Assembly: GCA_963678705.1 (NCBI GenBank)
Contig: OY783204.1
Location: forward strand, 13,836,759-13,900,758
Direction of reading: 5' to 3'
Source: Panorpa germanica
Lineage: Eukaryota; Arthropoda; Insecta; Mecoptera; Panorpidae
DNA length: 64,000 nt
A program made the position numbers and the translations under genes. How positions within the stretch are numbered: position 1 is the stretch's first letter; each line of letters begins with the position of its first letter. Under the pieces are notes generated by a model. The model worked only from the letters and a program-made list of their open reading frames with translations, searched no databases and was not told where the DNA came from. This document shows positions 48,737-60,864 of the stretch, one piece after another.

Positions 48737-50080
48737 TTGGTTATAAAAGGGTATATGCAGAAGAAGGATGTTGATTACAATCAAACCTTCAGCCCAGTGG
48801 CTAGAATAAGTACAGTTAGAGCTCTGATAAGCGTTGCTGCAGATGAAAAGTTGCAATTGACTCAATTTGATATATCTACTGCATTTCTATATGGAAATAT
48901 TGATAATGAAGGGAGTCATATTTATATGAAGCAACCTAATGGCTACAAAGATGGTAGTGCACTTGTTTGTAGACTGCAAAAAAGTTTGTATGGATTGAAA
49001 CAAGCACCTCGATGCTGGAATCAGCGCTTTAATGAATTTTTGTATAAACTTGGGTTTAAGCAAAGTGATGCTGATCCATGTTTATTTGTAATGAAAAATG
49101 GAAATGAAAAACTTATGTTGACTATATTTATTGATGACGGACTTTTAGCTTCAAATAGTCAAGAAATGTTAAACCAGTTTCTAATTAATCTGAAAAATGA
49201 ATTTAAAATAACATATAAACCTGCAGATTTTTATTTGGGATTAGAAATTGAAAATGTTAAAAATGGAATAAAATTAAGTCAATCTTCTTATGCTAAAAGA
49301 ATTTTAGAAAATCTTAAAATGGAAGAATGCAAACCTGTATCAACTCCACTAGAGACATCAACTACTACTGAAGCAGGGAAAGAAATTAATGACATTGCTG
49401 GTTATTCATATAGACAGGTTGTAGGTGCACTAATGTACCTCATGATTGGATCAAGACCTGATTTAGCTTTTGCAGTTGGAGTATTGTCCAGGTCACTAGA
49501 AAATCCAACCTATCAAGACTGGTTGAAGGTTAAAAGGATTTTAAGATATATAAAAGGAACCTTGGATCGTGGAATCATTTATAAAATTAATTGTGAAAAA
49601 GTATTGTTATGCTATAGTGATGCTGATCATGAAGGGGATATTACAACTGGTAGGTCCACTTCTGGAGTATTAAGCATGTATGCAGGTGGCTGCATTTCCT
49701 GGATTAGTAAGCGGCAGTCATCAGTGGCCATCTCAACCACAGAAGCTGAGATTGTAGCAGCTAGTAAAGCAGCAAAGGAGGCTGTGTGGCAGAAAAGGCT
49801 GATGGCAGATATAGTGGAGCTACAAAGTAATCTTGACCTCTACATTGATAATAAAGCAGCTTTGAAACTTTCACAAAACCCGGAGTTCCATAAAAGAACT
49901 AAACACATACGTGTAAGACACTTCTTTGTTCGGGAACTAGTAACCGAGGATGAAATCAACGTGAAGAAAATTTCATCTGAAAATCAATTAGCTGACTTAT
50001 TGACAAAACCCTTGCCTAGACCGAGACACATAGTGTTATGTAATAAACTTGGACTTAGTGCTATCAAAAATAACCTATAA
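48737..50080 (+). pseudogene. pol: copia B2 reverse transcriptase-RNase H
   Basis: 447 codons with QFDISTAF, FIDDGLL (Ile in the YVDD-type box) and full RNase H. AVWQKRL and SNLDLY are private changes. Confidence 0.9.
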
Positions 50081-50112
50081 AAGGAATTCTTAACTGTAAA
50101 ATGAAGGGAAAG

Positions 50113-50285
50113 TATTGAATTTTGTCATATTCAGTAGGCTTTGTTATTAATAAGCTTTTGTTTTTGTGTAATTATTGAAATTATTAAATTGCCTTCAGCA
50201 CATGGTTTTGTTACTCTTATTATTTTAAATATTTATTTAAAATATTTAATGGTTAATTTTGTTGTCAGTTCATAAAACAACAAAA
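50113..50285 (+). repeat. 3' LTR of copia B2
   Basis: 173 bp, 3'-type A at position 116, variant aaatatttatttaaaat. Confidence 0.93.
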
Positions 50286-51866
50286 CTATAAATATCTCAT
50301 ATATATACTTGTACTTATGCCTACTTACTTACCATTTGTTTTTTACCATTGAATGTTCATGAACGATCAATCACTATTTCCAAGAAAACCGCATATATTG
50401 TTCACTTAATCACTTATAACAATTAATGCACTCTCATTATTATTTAAAACACGCATTTATATAAACTAATTCTTGTGTTTTAATATTATTTATAGTTAAT
50501 GTTATTCGACTTACTTGATAGTGGGCGGCAACCTTTTGTCTTCCGTATATTTGTAGTGTTAATAGGAGGTCTTCCTTATATAGCTCTACAGATTTCTTGA
50601 ATTTCTTAACCACTTGATGTTTTAGCACTAACACTAACCTAATTATTATCACTTTTTTTGTCTATCGCACTTATTAATGTCTTATATCAAACATAAAAGT
50701 TACAAATTTAAGGTTATGTTTATAAAACCGCGTGTACGCGTAATGAAAAATTTGTTTTTAACACTGGTTTCCAACTGTCAAACTTTTGTAAAAACACTTT
50801 GTTTAGGGTAAATTAACACAAATTTAAAACAAACTTAAATACTTTTCGTTTGAAAAAGTATTCATATAATTTATTTAATTTTTTTCCGTAATTAATTTCT
50901 CACTTTTAATCACTTTTTTCACTTAAAGTAGCAGGAGCCGATCACACACATAGTAGATAGGAACCACTTGTGTTGCAAAGCAATATTAACGTCCTTGTAA
51001 ACCAATACGTAGGTCTACCTTTTTGTATTAAGTCCCATCTGTCTTGCCAGAGCTTATGCATATATGCATTCATCTCTTTGGCAATATATTTGGTATCGTC
51101 TCCAGACTTTTATCTTACAGCCGCATTAACTTGAAATCCTTGAAATTTGTCGCATTAATTTTAAATCATCAAAATTTGATTTTTTCAGTTCTAGCGTAAT
51201 TTGAAATTGAGTAAGTGCATGAGTGATTTTTAAATCTAAAGGAATTGTCTCCAATATCACCTGCACCACTTCTGTAGATACAGTTCTGCAACAACGCGTC
51301 ATCGTCAATGACATAGTTCTTTGCATGGAAGATCTGGAAGATTGATCCTGTAATACCATGCTGAAGCACAATACACAACCATTGGCATAAATGTCCCCTT
51401 GTATAGTGTCGGCATAGTTGCCGAGTTTAAGCTTCATTCCGTCCTTGTGACACGCGCAAGGTATGTTACAAGTTTATCATTCGTTGTTACCGTATTTGTT
51501 TTGTAGCTTTGTAGCTTCAAGAAACTACAGATTTTATATATAGCAGGTCGAGAACGGCTTTCTAGTTGTTCTGTACTATTTGCACCGAGAAGGATTACAT
51601 TATCGTTGGCAAAACATACGTCTACACAACCTTTTGAGTAAGAAACACAGTTCTCGTCAAATACCATGTTCCAGAGCTCAGGCCCCATTACGGATCGCTG
51701 AGGACAACCTTTAGATAGTTTCATGGAATGGTAATCGGTTTGTAAAATAATGTTCGACAATGAAAATAGTTCTCCATAGCGCAGTAGACGTACCTATAGG
51801 TTTTTGCCGGTCTAATTCTTTGAAGGTCACTTGGCCACCGGACATCAACAAAGGCACACTGAATTT
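50286..51866. repeat. Satellite unit between B2 and C2 (S-BC2), 1581 bp
   Basis: Carries a 6-bp deletion (agatagtttcatgg for agatagttgccttttcatgg, near 51716) that is also in the unit after B3 but not in S-BC1b. A 70-codon minus-strand frame lies at 50652-50440, not recognised. Confidence 0.92.
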
Positions 51867-51871
51867 CTATA
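50973..51871 (-). pseudogene. R1-like RT relic in S-BC2
   Basis: Pieces 51760-51434 (108 codons, two residues shorter because of the 6-bp deletion before KGCPQRSVMG) and 51437-51126. Confidence 0.76.
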
Positions 51872-52044
51872 TATTGAATTTTGTCATATTCAGTAGGCTT
51901 TGTTATTAATAAGCTTTTGTTTTTGTGTAATTATTGAAATTATTTAATTGCCTTCAGCACATGGTTTTGTTACTCTTATTATTTTATATATTGATATAAA
52001 ATATTTAATGGTTAATTTTGTTGTCAGTTCATAAAACAACAAAA
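51872..52044 (+). repeat. 5' LTR of copia C2
   Basis: 173 bp, 5'-type T at position 116, attatttaattgcc as in C1. Confidence 0.93.
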
Positions 52045-52249
52045 GGTTATGGTACCCAGATGTTTAAAAAAGAATAAATATTGGTTCTGCGTTTCTGCCG
52101 TATTATATTTTTTGGCTACCTAAAACTACATAATCACATGGTGAACAATGGATTCCCTTAGAATACAAATTGGATTACTTTAAGGTAAAAATAACTGGAC
52201 TACGTGGAAATACAAAGCAATTATTCTATTACGTAGTATATAGGGAGCA

Positions 52250-52945
52250 TTGGATGTTGTGGAAGGAAAAATAAAAGCTCCTCAGCTGCCTGAGCTAGGT
52301 GCTACGACAACTGAGAAATCGGAATTTGACAAGAAACTTGAAGAATTTCTTAAAATTGATAGCTGTGCACTGTTAGTGCTGACAACTAATATGACTGAGG
52401 ACATTCTGAAGCTTGTATTGAGATTTACAAGTGTTGCTGAAGTTTGGAGTGAACTGAATCGGCTTTTTGATGGGTCTGCTGAGGATCGAGCCTTTGATTT
52501 ATGTTTGCAATTTTTTAGTTATAAGAGGAATGAATTAGATGAAATTGCAAGTCATACCTCTAAATTGAAAAACATATGGAATGACTTAAATGTTGAACTT
52601 ACAAAGGATGGAAGTTCAAAATTGCCAGATTTATTATTAACTTGTAAAATATTGGATTCTTTGCCTGAAAATTATTTTTTATTTAGATCTAGTTGGATGC
52701 TTGTGTCTAAAAAAGAAAGGACCTTAGATAACCTCACTACACAACTCTGTATGTATGAGAGGACGTTAAATGGGAAAGAGAACATTAGTCATGAAGCACT
52801 TCTCACTCATAAACCCTCTGGCAGTGGTAAGAATAAGAAATATAGAGAATATAAATCTAACCAAAAGCAATATATTTGCAATTATTGTAAAGGTCCACAT
52901 AAAATAATTTTTTGTAATAAATGGAATGCAGATGGAAGACCTTAA
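52250..52945 (+). pseudogene. gag: copia C2 gag fragment
   Basis: Same extent as the C1 gag piece; includes the zinc knuckle. Two nonsense codons (52181-52183 and near 52240) separate it from the start ATG. Confidence 0.84.
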
Positions 52946-53003
52946 CCTGAGATAAGTAATAAATCAATAATCAATAATAAATAAGTCAAATATACTTTTT
53001 GCG

Positions 53004-53906
53004 TTGTCATGTCTTGTTCTGAATACTGAAAAAAGTGATAATTTTTTCTATGTTGACAGTGGAGCGACGAGTCACATAGTAAATAGAAGTGATGTGTTCT
53101 CTGAGTACACACCATTTGATGAAAATATTACTCGTAATGTGATGACTGCAAATGGTGATTGTGTTAAAGCTGTAGGTAAAGGGACTGTTCAGGTTCAAGC
53201 AATGACTAATAACCAATGGAACAACCTAACTTTAACAGATGTGTGGTACGTCCCTGATATTAAGAAAAATCTGTTTTCTACTCTAGCTGCTCATGACAAA
53301 CAAATAAATAGTGAATTTGTTTCCAATGTTGCTGGTTGCCAACTTAAAATAAATGGGAAGCTTATGCTGTTTGGGAGTAGAAATTACCCTGGTGGTCTAT
53401 ATAAACTAGACATGAGAATTGTTTTTCCTCAAGTTTCTGTAAATACTGTGAATAGTAATGATATTTTGCAACTGTACCATAAAAGGATGGGACATCAAAA
53501 TAAACGGCATGTGAAAGCCACAATTAAAAGAGAACTTGGGATTGAGGTAAAACTAGACACTGAGCTGTGTGAAGGCTGTGTTTACGGTAAAACTCATAGA
53601 AGAAAATTTGGAACTAGAGATAAACCTGATAAACCAGGTATGCTAATATCTAGTGACGTATGTGGTCCTTTTGAATCATCTAAATCTGGATTTAAATATT
53701 ATGTGATATTTAAAGATGAATTCTCTAGATTTAGATTTGTATACTTTATGAGAGAGAAATCTGAAGTACCTGAAAAATTAAAATTAATGCTTGCTGCATC
53801 GGAAAATGCTGGTCACCGTGTAAGAGTTATTTTGAGTGACAATGGACGGGAATACGATAGTAATGTGGTCAGAAAAATATTACAAGAGAAGGGGATTACC
53901 CAATGA
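53004..53906 (+). pseudogene. pol: copia C2 protease and integrase core
   Basis: 300 codons: DSGATSH, YHKRMGHQ, CEGC, SSDVCGPF and SDNGREY. It keeps Ser where C1 has TAA, and ends at the shared TGA. Confidence 0.86.
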
Positions 53907-54188
53907 TTGACTATGCCATATACACTACAGCAAAATCCTTGTGAGAGGGAGAATCGCACTGTCGTAGAGACTGCCCGAGCCATAATGCATTCAAGAAATG
54001 ATTTACCACAGTTCTTATGAGCAGAATTTGTAAATGCTGCCACATATGTATTAAATAGAACTGGACCTTCTAGTATTTTAGAAAAAACTCCATACGAGTT
54101 ATGGCATGGGAAACGGCCATATATAAAGCATCTGAGAATAATAGGTTCAGATTGCTATGCTCATGTTCCAAAACAGAAGAGAAAGAAA

Positions 54189-54641
54189 ATGGACAAAAAG
54201 GCTCTGAAGGGTATACTTGTTGGCTATGACACTGATGGTTATAGAATTTGGTGCAAAAGTGGTACTTTCATTCGAAGTCGTGATGTTGTATTTAATGAAA
54301 GACCTCTTTCATTAAGTGTTGGTGAAGTCACTGTTATACCAAATAAATTGTTAGAAAATGCAAATATTGTACCTCCTCAGAAGGAAATTTGTAAAAATCC
54401 TCCTGATGCTGATGAGGATTTGTCTTCTAAAAGTTCACAAGAAGAATTATCGGGTGAGGATGAATTGGAAGAATTGGAGAATCTTGGAAGATCTACCGTT
54501 CCTAGACTTCGTGACAGAAGTACTTTGAAACCACCTCAAAGATATACCGATTTTGTAATGTCTTGTGATACCATAATGAATGACTATAATGAACCAACTA
54601 CATATGAAGAGGCTATGCAGAGCCAGTACTATTGTGAATGA
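54189..54641 (+). pseudogene. pol: copia C2 integrase C-terminal region and linker
   Basis: KGILVGYDTDG and acidic linker, bounded by TGA 54018-54020 upstream and the C-type TGA after YYCE. Confidence 0.8.
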
Positions 54642-54794
54642 AAACTTGCTATGGATCAGGAAATGAAATTCTTATTTGACAACCGTACATAAGTATTAGA
54701 AAAATTGCCTGATGGTATAAAACCCATACCTTGTAAATGGGTATACAAAGTAAAGAAAAATCCAGATGGATCTATAGAGCGATTTAAAGCCTGA

Positions 54795-55424
54795 TTGGTT
54801 ATAAAAGGGTATATGCAGAAGAAGGATGTTGATTACAATCAAACCTACAGCCCAGTGGCTAGAATGAGTACAGTTAAAACTCTGATAAGCGTTGCTGCAG
54901 ATGAAAAGTTGCAATTGACTCAATTTGATATATCTACTGCATTTCTATATGGAAATATTGATAATGAAGGGAGTCATATTTATATGAAGCAACCTAATGG
55001 CTACAAAGATGGTAGTGCACTTGTTTGTAGACTGCAGAAGAGTTTGTATGGATTGAAACAAGCACCTCGATGCTGGAATCAGCGCTTTAATGAATTTTTG
55101 TATAAACTTGGGTTTAAGCAAAGTGATGCTGATCCATGTTTATTTGTAATGAAAAATGGAAATAAAAAACTTATGTTGACTATATTTGTTGATGACGGAC
55201 TTTTAGCTTCAAATAGTCAAGAAATATTAAACCAGTTTCTAATTAATCTGAAAAATGAATTTAAAATAACATATAAACCTGCAGATTTTTATTTGGGATT
55301 AGAAATTGAAAATGTTAAAAATGGAATAAAATTAAGTCAATCTTCTTATGCTAAAAGAATTTTAGAAAATCTTAAAATGGAAGAATGCAAACCTGTGTCA
55401 ACTCCAGACATCAACTACTACTGA
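54795..55424 (+). pseudogene. pol: copia C2 reverse transcriptase fragment
   Basis: QFDISTAF and FVDDGLL present; frame lost at the C-type 5-bp deletion. Confidence 0.85.
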
Positions 55425-55437
55425 AGCAGGGAAAGAA

Positions 55438-56133
55438 ATGAATGACATTGCTGGTTATTCATATAGACAGGTTGTAGGTGCACTAATGTACCTCATGATT
55501 GGATCAAGACCTGATTTAGCTTTTGCAGTGGGAGTATTGTCCAGGTCACTAGAAAATCCAACCTATCAAGACTGGTTGAAGGTTAAAAGGATTTTAAGAT
55601 ATATAAAAGGAACCTTGGATCGTGGAATCATTTATAAAATTAATTGTGAAAAAGTATTGTTATGCTATAGTGATGCTGATCATGAAGGGGATATTACAAC
55701 TGGTAGGTCCACTTCTGGAGTATTAAGCATGTATGCAGGTGGCTGCATTTCCTGGATTAGTAAGCGGCAGTCATCAGTGGCCATCTCAACCACAGAAGCT
55801 GAGATTGTAGCAGCTAGTAAAGCAGCGAAGGAGGCTGTGTGGCTGAAAAGGCTGATGGCAGATATGGTGGAGCTACAAAGTAATCCTGACCTCTACATTG
55901 ATAATAAAGCAGCTTTGAAACTTTTACAAAACCCGGAGTTCCATAAAAGAACTAAACACATACGTGTAAGACACTTCTTTGCTCGGGAACTTGTAACCGA
56001 GGATGAAATCAACGTGAAGAAAATTTCATCTGAAAATCAATTAGCTGACTTATTGACAAAACCCTTGCCTAGACCGAGACACATAGTGTTATGTAATAAA
56101 CTTGGACTTAGTGCTATCAAAAATAACCTATAA
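55438..56133 (+). pseudogene. pol: copia C2 RT end and RNase H, A-type
   Basis: 231 codons to the natural pol end, without the stop that splits this region in C1. SKAAKEAVWLKRL, MADMVEL and HFFAREL follow A1. Confidence 0.86.
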
Positions 56134-56165
56134 AAGGAATTCCTAACTGTAAAATGAAGGGAAAG

Positions 56166-56338
56166 TATTGAATTTTGTCATATTCAGTAGGCTTTGTTAA
56201 TAATAAGCTTTTGTTTTTGTGTAATTATTGAAATTATTAAATTGCCTTTAGCACATGGTTTTGTTACTCTTATTATTTTAAATATTGATATAAAATATTT
56301 AATGGTTAATTTTGTTGTCAGTTCATAAAACAACAAAA
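56166..56338 (+). repeat. 3' LTR of copia C2
   Basis: 173 bp, 3'-type A at position 116; gttaataataagc and cctttagcac as in the A2 3' LTR. Confidence 0.93.
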
Positions 56339-57928
56339 CTATAAATATCTCATATACATACTTGTACTTATGCCTACTTACTTACCATTTGTTTGTTACC
56401 ATTGAATGTTCATCAACGATCAATCACTATTTCCAAGAAAACCGCATATATTGTTCACTTAATCACTTATAACAATTAATGCACTCTCATTATTATTTAA
56501 AACACGCATTTATATAAACTAATTCTTGTGTTTTAATATTATTTATAGTTTCTGTTATTCGACTTACTTGATAGTGGGCGGCAACCTTTTGTCTTCCGTA
56601 TATTTGTAGTGTTTATAGGAGGTCTTCCTTATATAGCTCTACAGATTTCTTAATTTTCTTAACCACTTGATGTTTTAGCACTAACACTAACCTAATTATT
56701 ATCACTTTTTTGTCTATCGCACTTATTAATGTCTTATATCAAACATTAAAGTTACAAATTTGAGGTTATGTTTATAAAACCGCGTGTACGCGTAATGAAA
56801 AATTCGTTTTTAACACTGGTTTCCAACTTTCAAACTTTTGTAAAAACACTTTGTTTAGGTAAATTAACACAAATTTAAAACAAACTTAAATACTTTTCGT
56901 TTGAAAAAGTATTCATACAATTTATTTAATTTTTTTCCGTAATTAATTTCTCACTTTTAATCACTTTTTTCACCTAAAGTAGCAGGAGCCGATCACACAC
57001 ATAGTAGATAGGAACCACTTGTGTTTCAAAGCAATATTAACGTCCTTGTAAACCAATACGTAGGTCTACCTTTTTGTATTAAGTCCCATCTGTCTTGCCA
57101 GAGCTTATTTCACTCTCACATTACTCATCTCTTTGGCAATATATTTGGTATCGTCTCCAGACTTTTATCTTACAGCCGCATTTACTTGAAATCCTTGAAA
57201 TTTGTCGCCCTAATTTTAAATCATCAAAATTTGATTTTTTTCAGTTCTAGCGTAATTTGAAATTGAGTAAGTGCATAAGTGATTTTTAAATCTAAAGGAA
57301 TTGTCCCCAATATCACCTGCACCACTTCTGTAGATACAGTTCTGCAACAACGCGTCATCGTCAATGACATAGTTGTTTGCATGGAAGATCTGGAAGATTG
57401 ATCCTGTAATACCATGCTGAAGCACAATACACAACCATTGGCATAAATGCCCGCTTGTATAGTGTCGGCATAGTTACCGAGTTTAAGCTTTATTCCGTCC
57501 TTGTGACACGCGCAAGGTGTGTTACAAGTTTATCATTCGTTGTTACCGTATTTGTTTCGTAGCTTTGTAGTTTCAAGAAACTACAGATTTTATATATAGC
57601 AGGTCGAGAACGGCTTTCTAGTTGTTTTGTACTATTTGCACCGATAAGGATCACATTATCGTTGGCAAAACATACGTCTACACAACCTTTTGAGTAAGAA
57701 ACACAATTCTCGTCAAATACCATGTTCCAGAGCTCAGGCCCCATTACGGATCGCTGAGGACAACCTTTAGATAGTTGCCTTTTCATGGAATGGTAATCGG
57801 TTTGTAAAATAATGTTCGACAATGAAAATAGTTCCCCATAGCGCAGTAGACGTACCTATAGGTTTTTGCCGGTCTAATTCTTTGAAGGTCACTTGGCCAC
57901 CGGACATCAACAAAGGCACACTAAATTT
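56339..57928. repeat. Satellite unit between C2 and B3 (S-CB), 1590 bp
   Basis: Same type as S-AB1 and S-AB2 (gttcatcaacg, gtgtttcaaag, cactaaatttc). The palindromic core gcatatatgcat is replaced by ttcactctcacattac near 57109-57124, giving the 4 extra bases. Confidence 0.92.
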
Positions 57929-57933
57929 CTATA
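57026..57933 (-). pseudogene. R1-like RT relic in S-CB
   Basis: Pieces 57822-57490 and 57427-57224. The post-RT tail is altered by the replaced palindrome. Confidence 0.75.
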
Positions 57934-58106
57934 TATTGAATTTTGTCATATTCAGTAGGCTTTGTTATTAATAAGCTTTTGTTTTTGTGTAATTATTGAA
58001 ATTATTAAATTGCCTTCAGCACATGGTTTTGTTACTCTTATTATTTTATATATTGATATAAAATATTTAATGGTTAATTTTGTTGTCAGTTCATAAAACA
58101 ACAAAA
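57934..58106 (+). repeat. 5' LTR of copia B3
   Basis: 173 bp, 5'-type T at position 116. Confidence 0.93.
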
Positions 58107-58209
58107 GGTTATGGTACTTAGATGTTTAAAAAAGAATAAATATTGGTTCTGCGTTTCTGTCGTATTATATTTTTTGGATACCTAAAATTACATAATCACA
58201 TGGTAAACA

Positions 58210-59586
58210 ATGGATTCCCTTAGAATACAAATTGGATTACTTCAAGGTAAAAATAACTGGACTACGTGGAAATACAAAGCAATTATTCTATTACGTAGTA
58301 TAAAGGGAGCATTGGATGTTGTGGAAGGAAAAATAAAAGCTCCTCAGCTGCCTGAGCTAGGTGCTACGACAACTAAGATATCGGAATTTGACAAGAAACT
58401 TGAAGAATTTCTTAAAATTGATAGCTGTGCACTGTTAGTGCTGACAACTAATATGACTGAGGACATTCTGAAGCTTGTAATGAGATTTACAAGTGTTGCT
58501 GAAGTTTGGAGTGAACTGAATCGGCTTTTTGATGGGTCTGCTGAGGATCGAGCCTTTGATTTATGTTTGCAATTTTTTAGTTATAAGAGGAATGAATTAG
58601 ATGAAATTGCAAGTCATACCTCTAAATTGAAAAACATATGGAATGACTTAAATGTTGAACTTACAAAGGATGGAAGTTCAAAATTGCCAGATTTATTATT
58701 AACTTGTAAAATATTAGATTCTTTGCCTGAAAATTATTTTTCATTTAGATCTAGTTGGATGCTTGTGTCTAAGAAAGAAAGGACCTTAGATAACCTCACT
58801 ACACAACTCTGTATGTATGAGAGGACGTTAAATGGGAAAGGGAACATTAGTCATAAAGCACTTCTCACTCATAAACCCTCTGGCAGTGGTAAGAATGAGA
58901 AATATAGAGGATATAAATCTAACCAAAAGCAATATATTTGCAATTATTGTAAAGGTCCACATAAAATAATTTTTTGTAATAAATGGAAGGCAGATGGAAG
59001 ACCTAAACCTGAGATAAGTAATAAATCAAATGATAAGGCATGTAGGACAAATGAGTCAAATATACTTTTTGCGTTGTCATGTCTTGTTCTGAATACTGAA
59101 AAAAGTGATGATTTTTTCTATGTTGACAGTGGAGCGACGAGTCACATAGTAAATAGAAGTGATGTGTTCTCTGAGTACACACCATTTGATGAAAATATTA
59201 CTCGTAATGTGATGACTGCAAATGGTGATTGTGTTAAAGCTGTAGGTAAAGGGACTGTTCAGGTTCAAGCAATGACTAATAACCAATGGAACAACCTAAC
59301 TTTAACAGATGTGTGGTACGTCCCTGATATTAAGAAAAATCTGTTTTCTACTCTAGCTGCTCATGACAAACAAATAAATAGTGAATTTGTTTCCAATGTT
59401 GCTGGTTGCCAACTTAAAATAAATGGGAAGCTTATGCTGTTTGGGAGTAGAAATCACCCTTGTGGTCTATATAAACTAGACATGAGAATTGTTTTTCCTC
59501 AAGTTTCTGTAAATACTGTGAATAGTAATGATATTTTGCAACTGTACTATGAAAGGATGAGACATCAAAATAAACGGCATGTGTAA
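58210..59586 (+). pseudogene. gag-pol: copia B3 gag-protease and start of integrase
   Basis: 458 codons: Gag, zinc knuckle, DSGATSH, and the integrase zinc module up to YYERMRHQNKRHV, where a private TAA ends it. Confidence 0.88.
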
Positions 59587-59709
59587 GCCACAATTAAAAG
59601 AGAACTTGGGATTGAGGTAAAACTGGACACTAAGCTGTGTGAAGGCTGTGTTTACGGTAAAACTCATAGAAGAAAATTTGGAACCAGAGATAAACCTGAT
59701 AAACCAGGT

Positions 59710-59976
59710 ATGCTAATATCTAGTGACGTATGTGGTCCTTTTGAATCATCTAAATCTGGATTTAAATATTATGTGATATTTAAAGATGAATTCTCTAGAT
59801 TTAGATTTGTATACTTTATGAGAGAGAAATCTGAAGTACCTGAAAAATTAAAATTAATGCTTGCTGCATCGGAAAATGCTGGTCACCGTGTAAGAGTTAT
59901 TTTAAGTGACAATGGAGGGGAATACGATAGTAATGTGGTCAGAAAAATATTACAAGAGAAGGGGATTACCCAATGA
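59710..59976 (+). pseudogene. pol: copia B3 integrase core fragment
   Basis: Holds SSDVCGPF and SDNGGEY, the first two catalytic Asp residues, up to the shared TGA. The frame is in fact open from 59587. Confidence 0.82.
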
Positions 59977-60543
59977 TTGACTATGCCATATACACCACAG
60001 CAAAATCCTTGTGAGAGGGAGAATCGCACTGTCGTAGAGACTGCCCGAGCCATAATGCATTCAAGAAATGATTTACCACAGTTCTTATGGGCAGATTTTG
60101 TAAATGCTGCCACATATGTATTAAATAGAACTGGACCTTCTAGTATTTTAGAAAAAACTCCATACGAGTTATGGCATGGGAAACGGCCATATATAAAGCA
60201 TCTGAGAATAATAGGTTCAGATTGCTATGCTCATGTTCCAAAACAGAAAAAAAAGAAAATGGGCAAAAAGGCTCTGAAGGGTATACTTGTTGGCTATGAC
60301 ACTGATGGTTATAGAATTTGGTGCAAAAGTGGTACTTTCATTCGAAGTCGTGATGTTGTATTTAATGAAAGACCTCTTTCATTAAGTGTTGGTGAAGTCA
60401 CTGTTATACCAAATAAATTGTTAGAAAATGCAAATATTGTACCTCCTCAGAAGGAAATTTGTAAAAATCCTCCTGATGCTGATGAGGATTTGTCTTCTAA
60501 AAGTTCACAAGAAGAATTATCGGGTGAGGATGAATTGGAATAA
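59977..60543 (+). pseudogene. pol: copia B3 integrase C-terminal part
   Basis: PYTPQQNPCERENRT with the catalytic Glu, then KGILVGYD and the acidic linker, cut by a private GAA to TAA in the Glu-rich stretch. Confidence 0.85.
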
Positions 60544-60762
60544 TTGGAGAATTTTGGAAGATCTACCGTTCCTAGACTTTGTGACAGAAGTACTTTGAAA
60601 CCACCTCAAAGATATACCGATTTTGTAATGTCTTGTGATACCATAAAGAATTACTATAATGAACCAACTACATATGAAGAGGCTATGCAGAGCCAGTACT
60701 ATTCTGAATGGAAACTTGCTGTGGATCAGGAAATAAAATCCTTATTTGACAACCGTACATAA
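60544..60762 (+). pseudogene. pol: copia B3 integrase-RT linker fragment
   Basis: 72 codons between the private TAA and the shared TAA after FDNRT; contains PPQRYTDFVMSCDTI. Confidence 0.8.
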
Positions 60763-60864
60763 GTATTAGAAAAATTGCCTGATGGTATAAAACCCATACC
60801 TTGTAAATGGGTATACAAAGTAAAGAAAAATCCAGATGGATCTATAGAGCGATTTAAAGCCTGA

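Larger units (their letters stand above)
45806..50285 (+). mobile_element. Ty1/copia LTR retrotransposon, copy B2, three nonsense codons
   Basis: 4480 bp; LTRs 45806-45978 and 50113-50285; primer site 45979-45996; polypurine tract 50103-50112; CTATA 45801-45805 and 50286-50290. The 1333-codon frame 46082-50080 is interrupted only by TGA 47846-47848, TAA 48632-48634 and TGA ~48734, the same three as B1. B2/B3-specific variants: TEIS or TKIS, YYERMRHQ, KQKKKKMGKK, and FIDD in the RT active site. Confidence 0.96.
51872..56338 (+). mobile_element. Ty1/copia LTR retrotransposon, copy C2, C/A recombinant
   Basis: 4467 bp; LTRs 51872-52044 and 56166-56338; primer site 52045-52062; polypurine tract 56156-56165; CTATA 51867-51871 and 56339-56343. 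Start ATG 52148. Lesions: TAA 52181-52183 (as C1); AAG to TAG in gtatataggg near 52240; TAA ending 52945; the 26-to-18-bp replacement; TGA ending 53906; TGA 54018-54020; TGA ending 54641; TAA and TGA before 54795; 5-bp deletion ccagacatc near 55405. The 5' three quarters are C-type. From RNase H on it matches A1 (HFFAREL, cctttagcac, gttcatcaacg in the flank). Confidence 0.95.
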
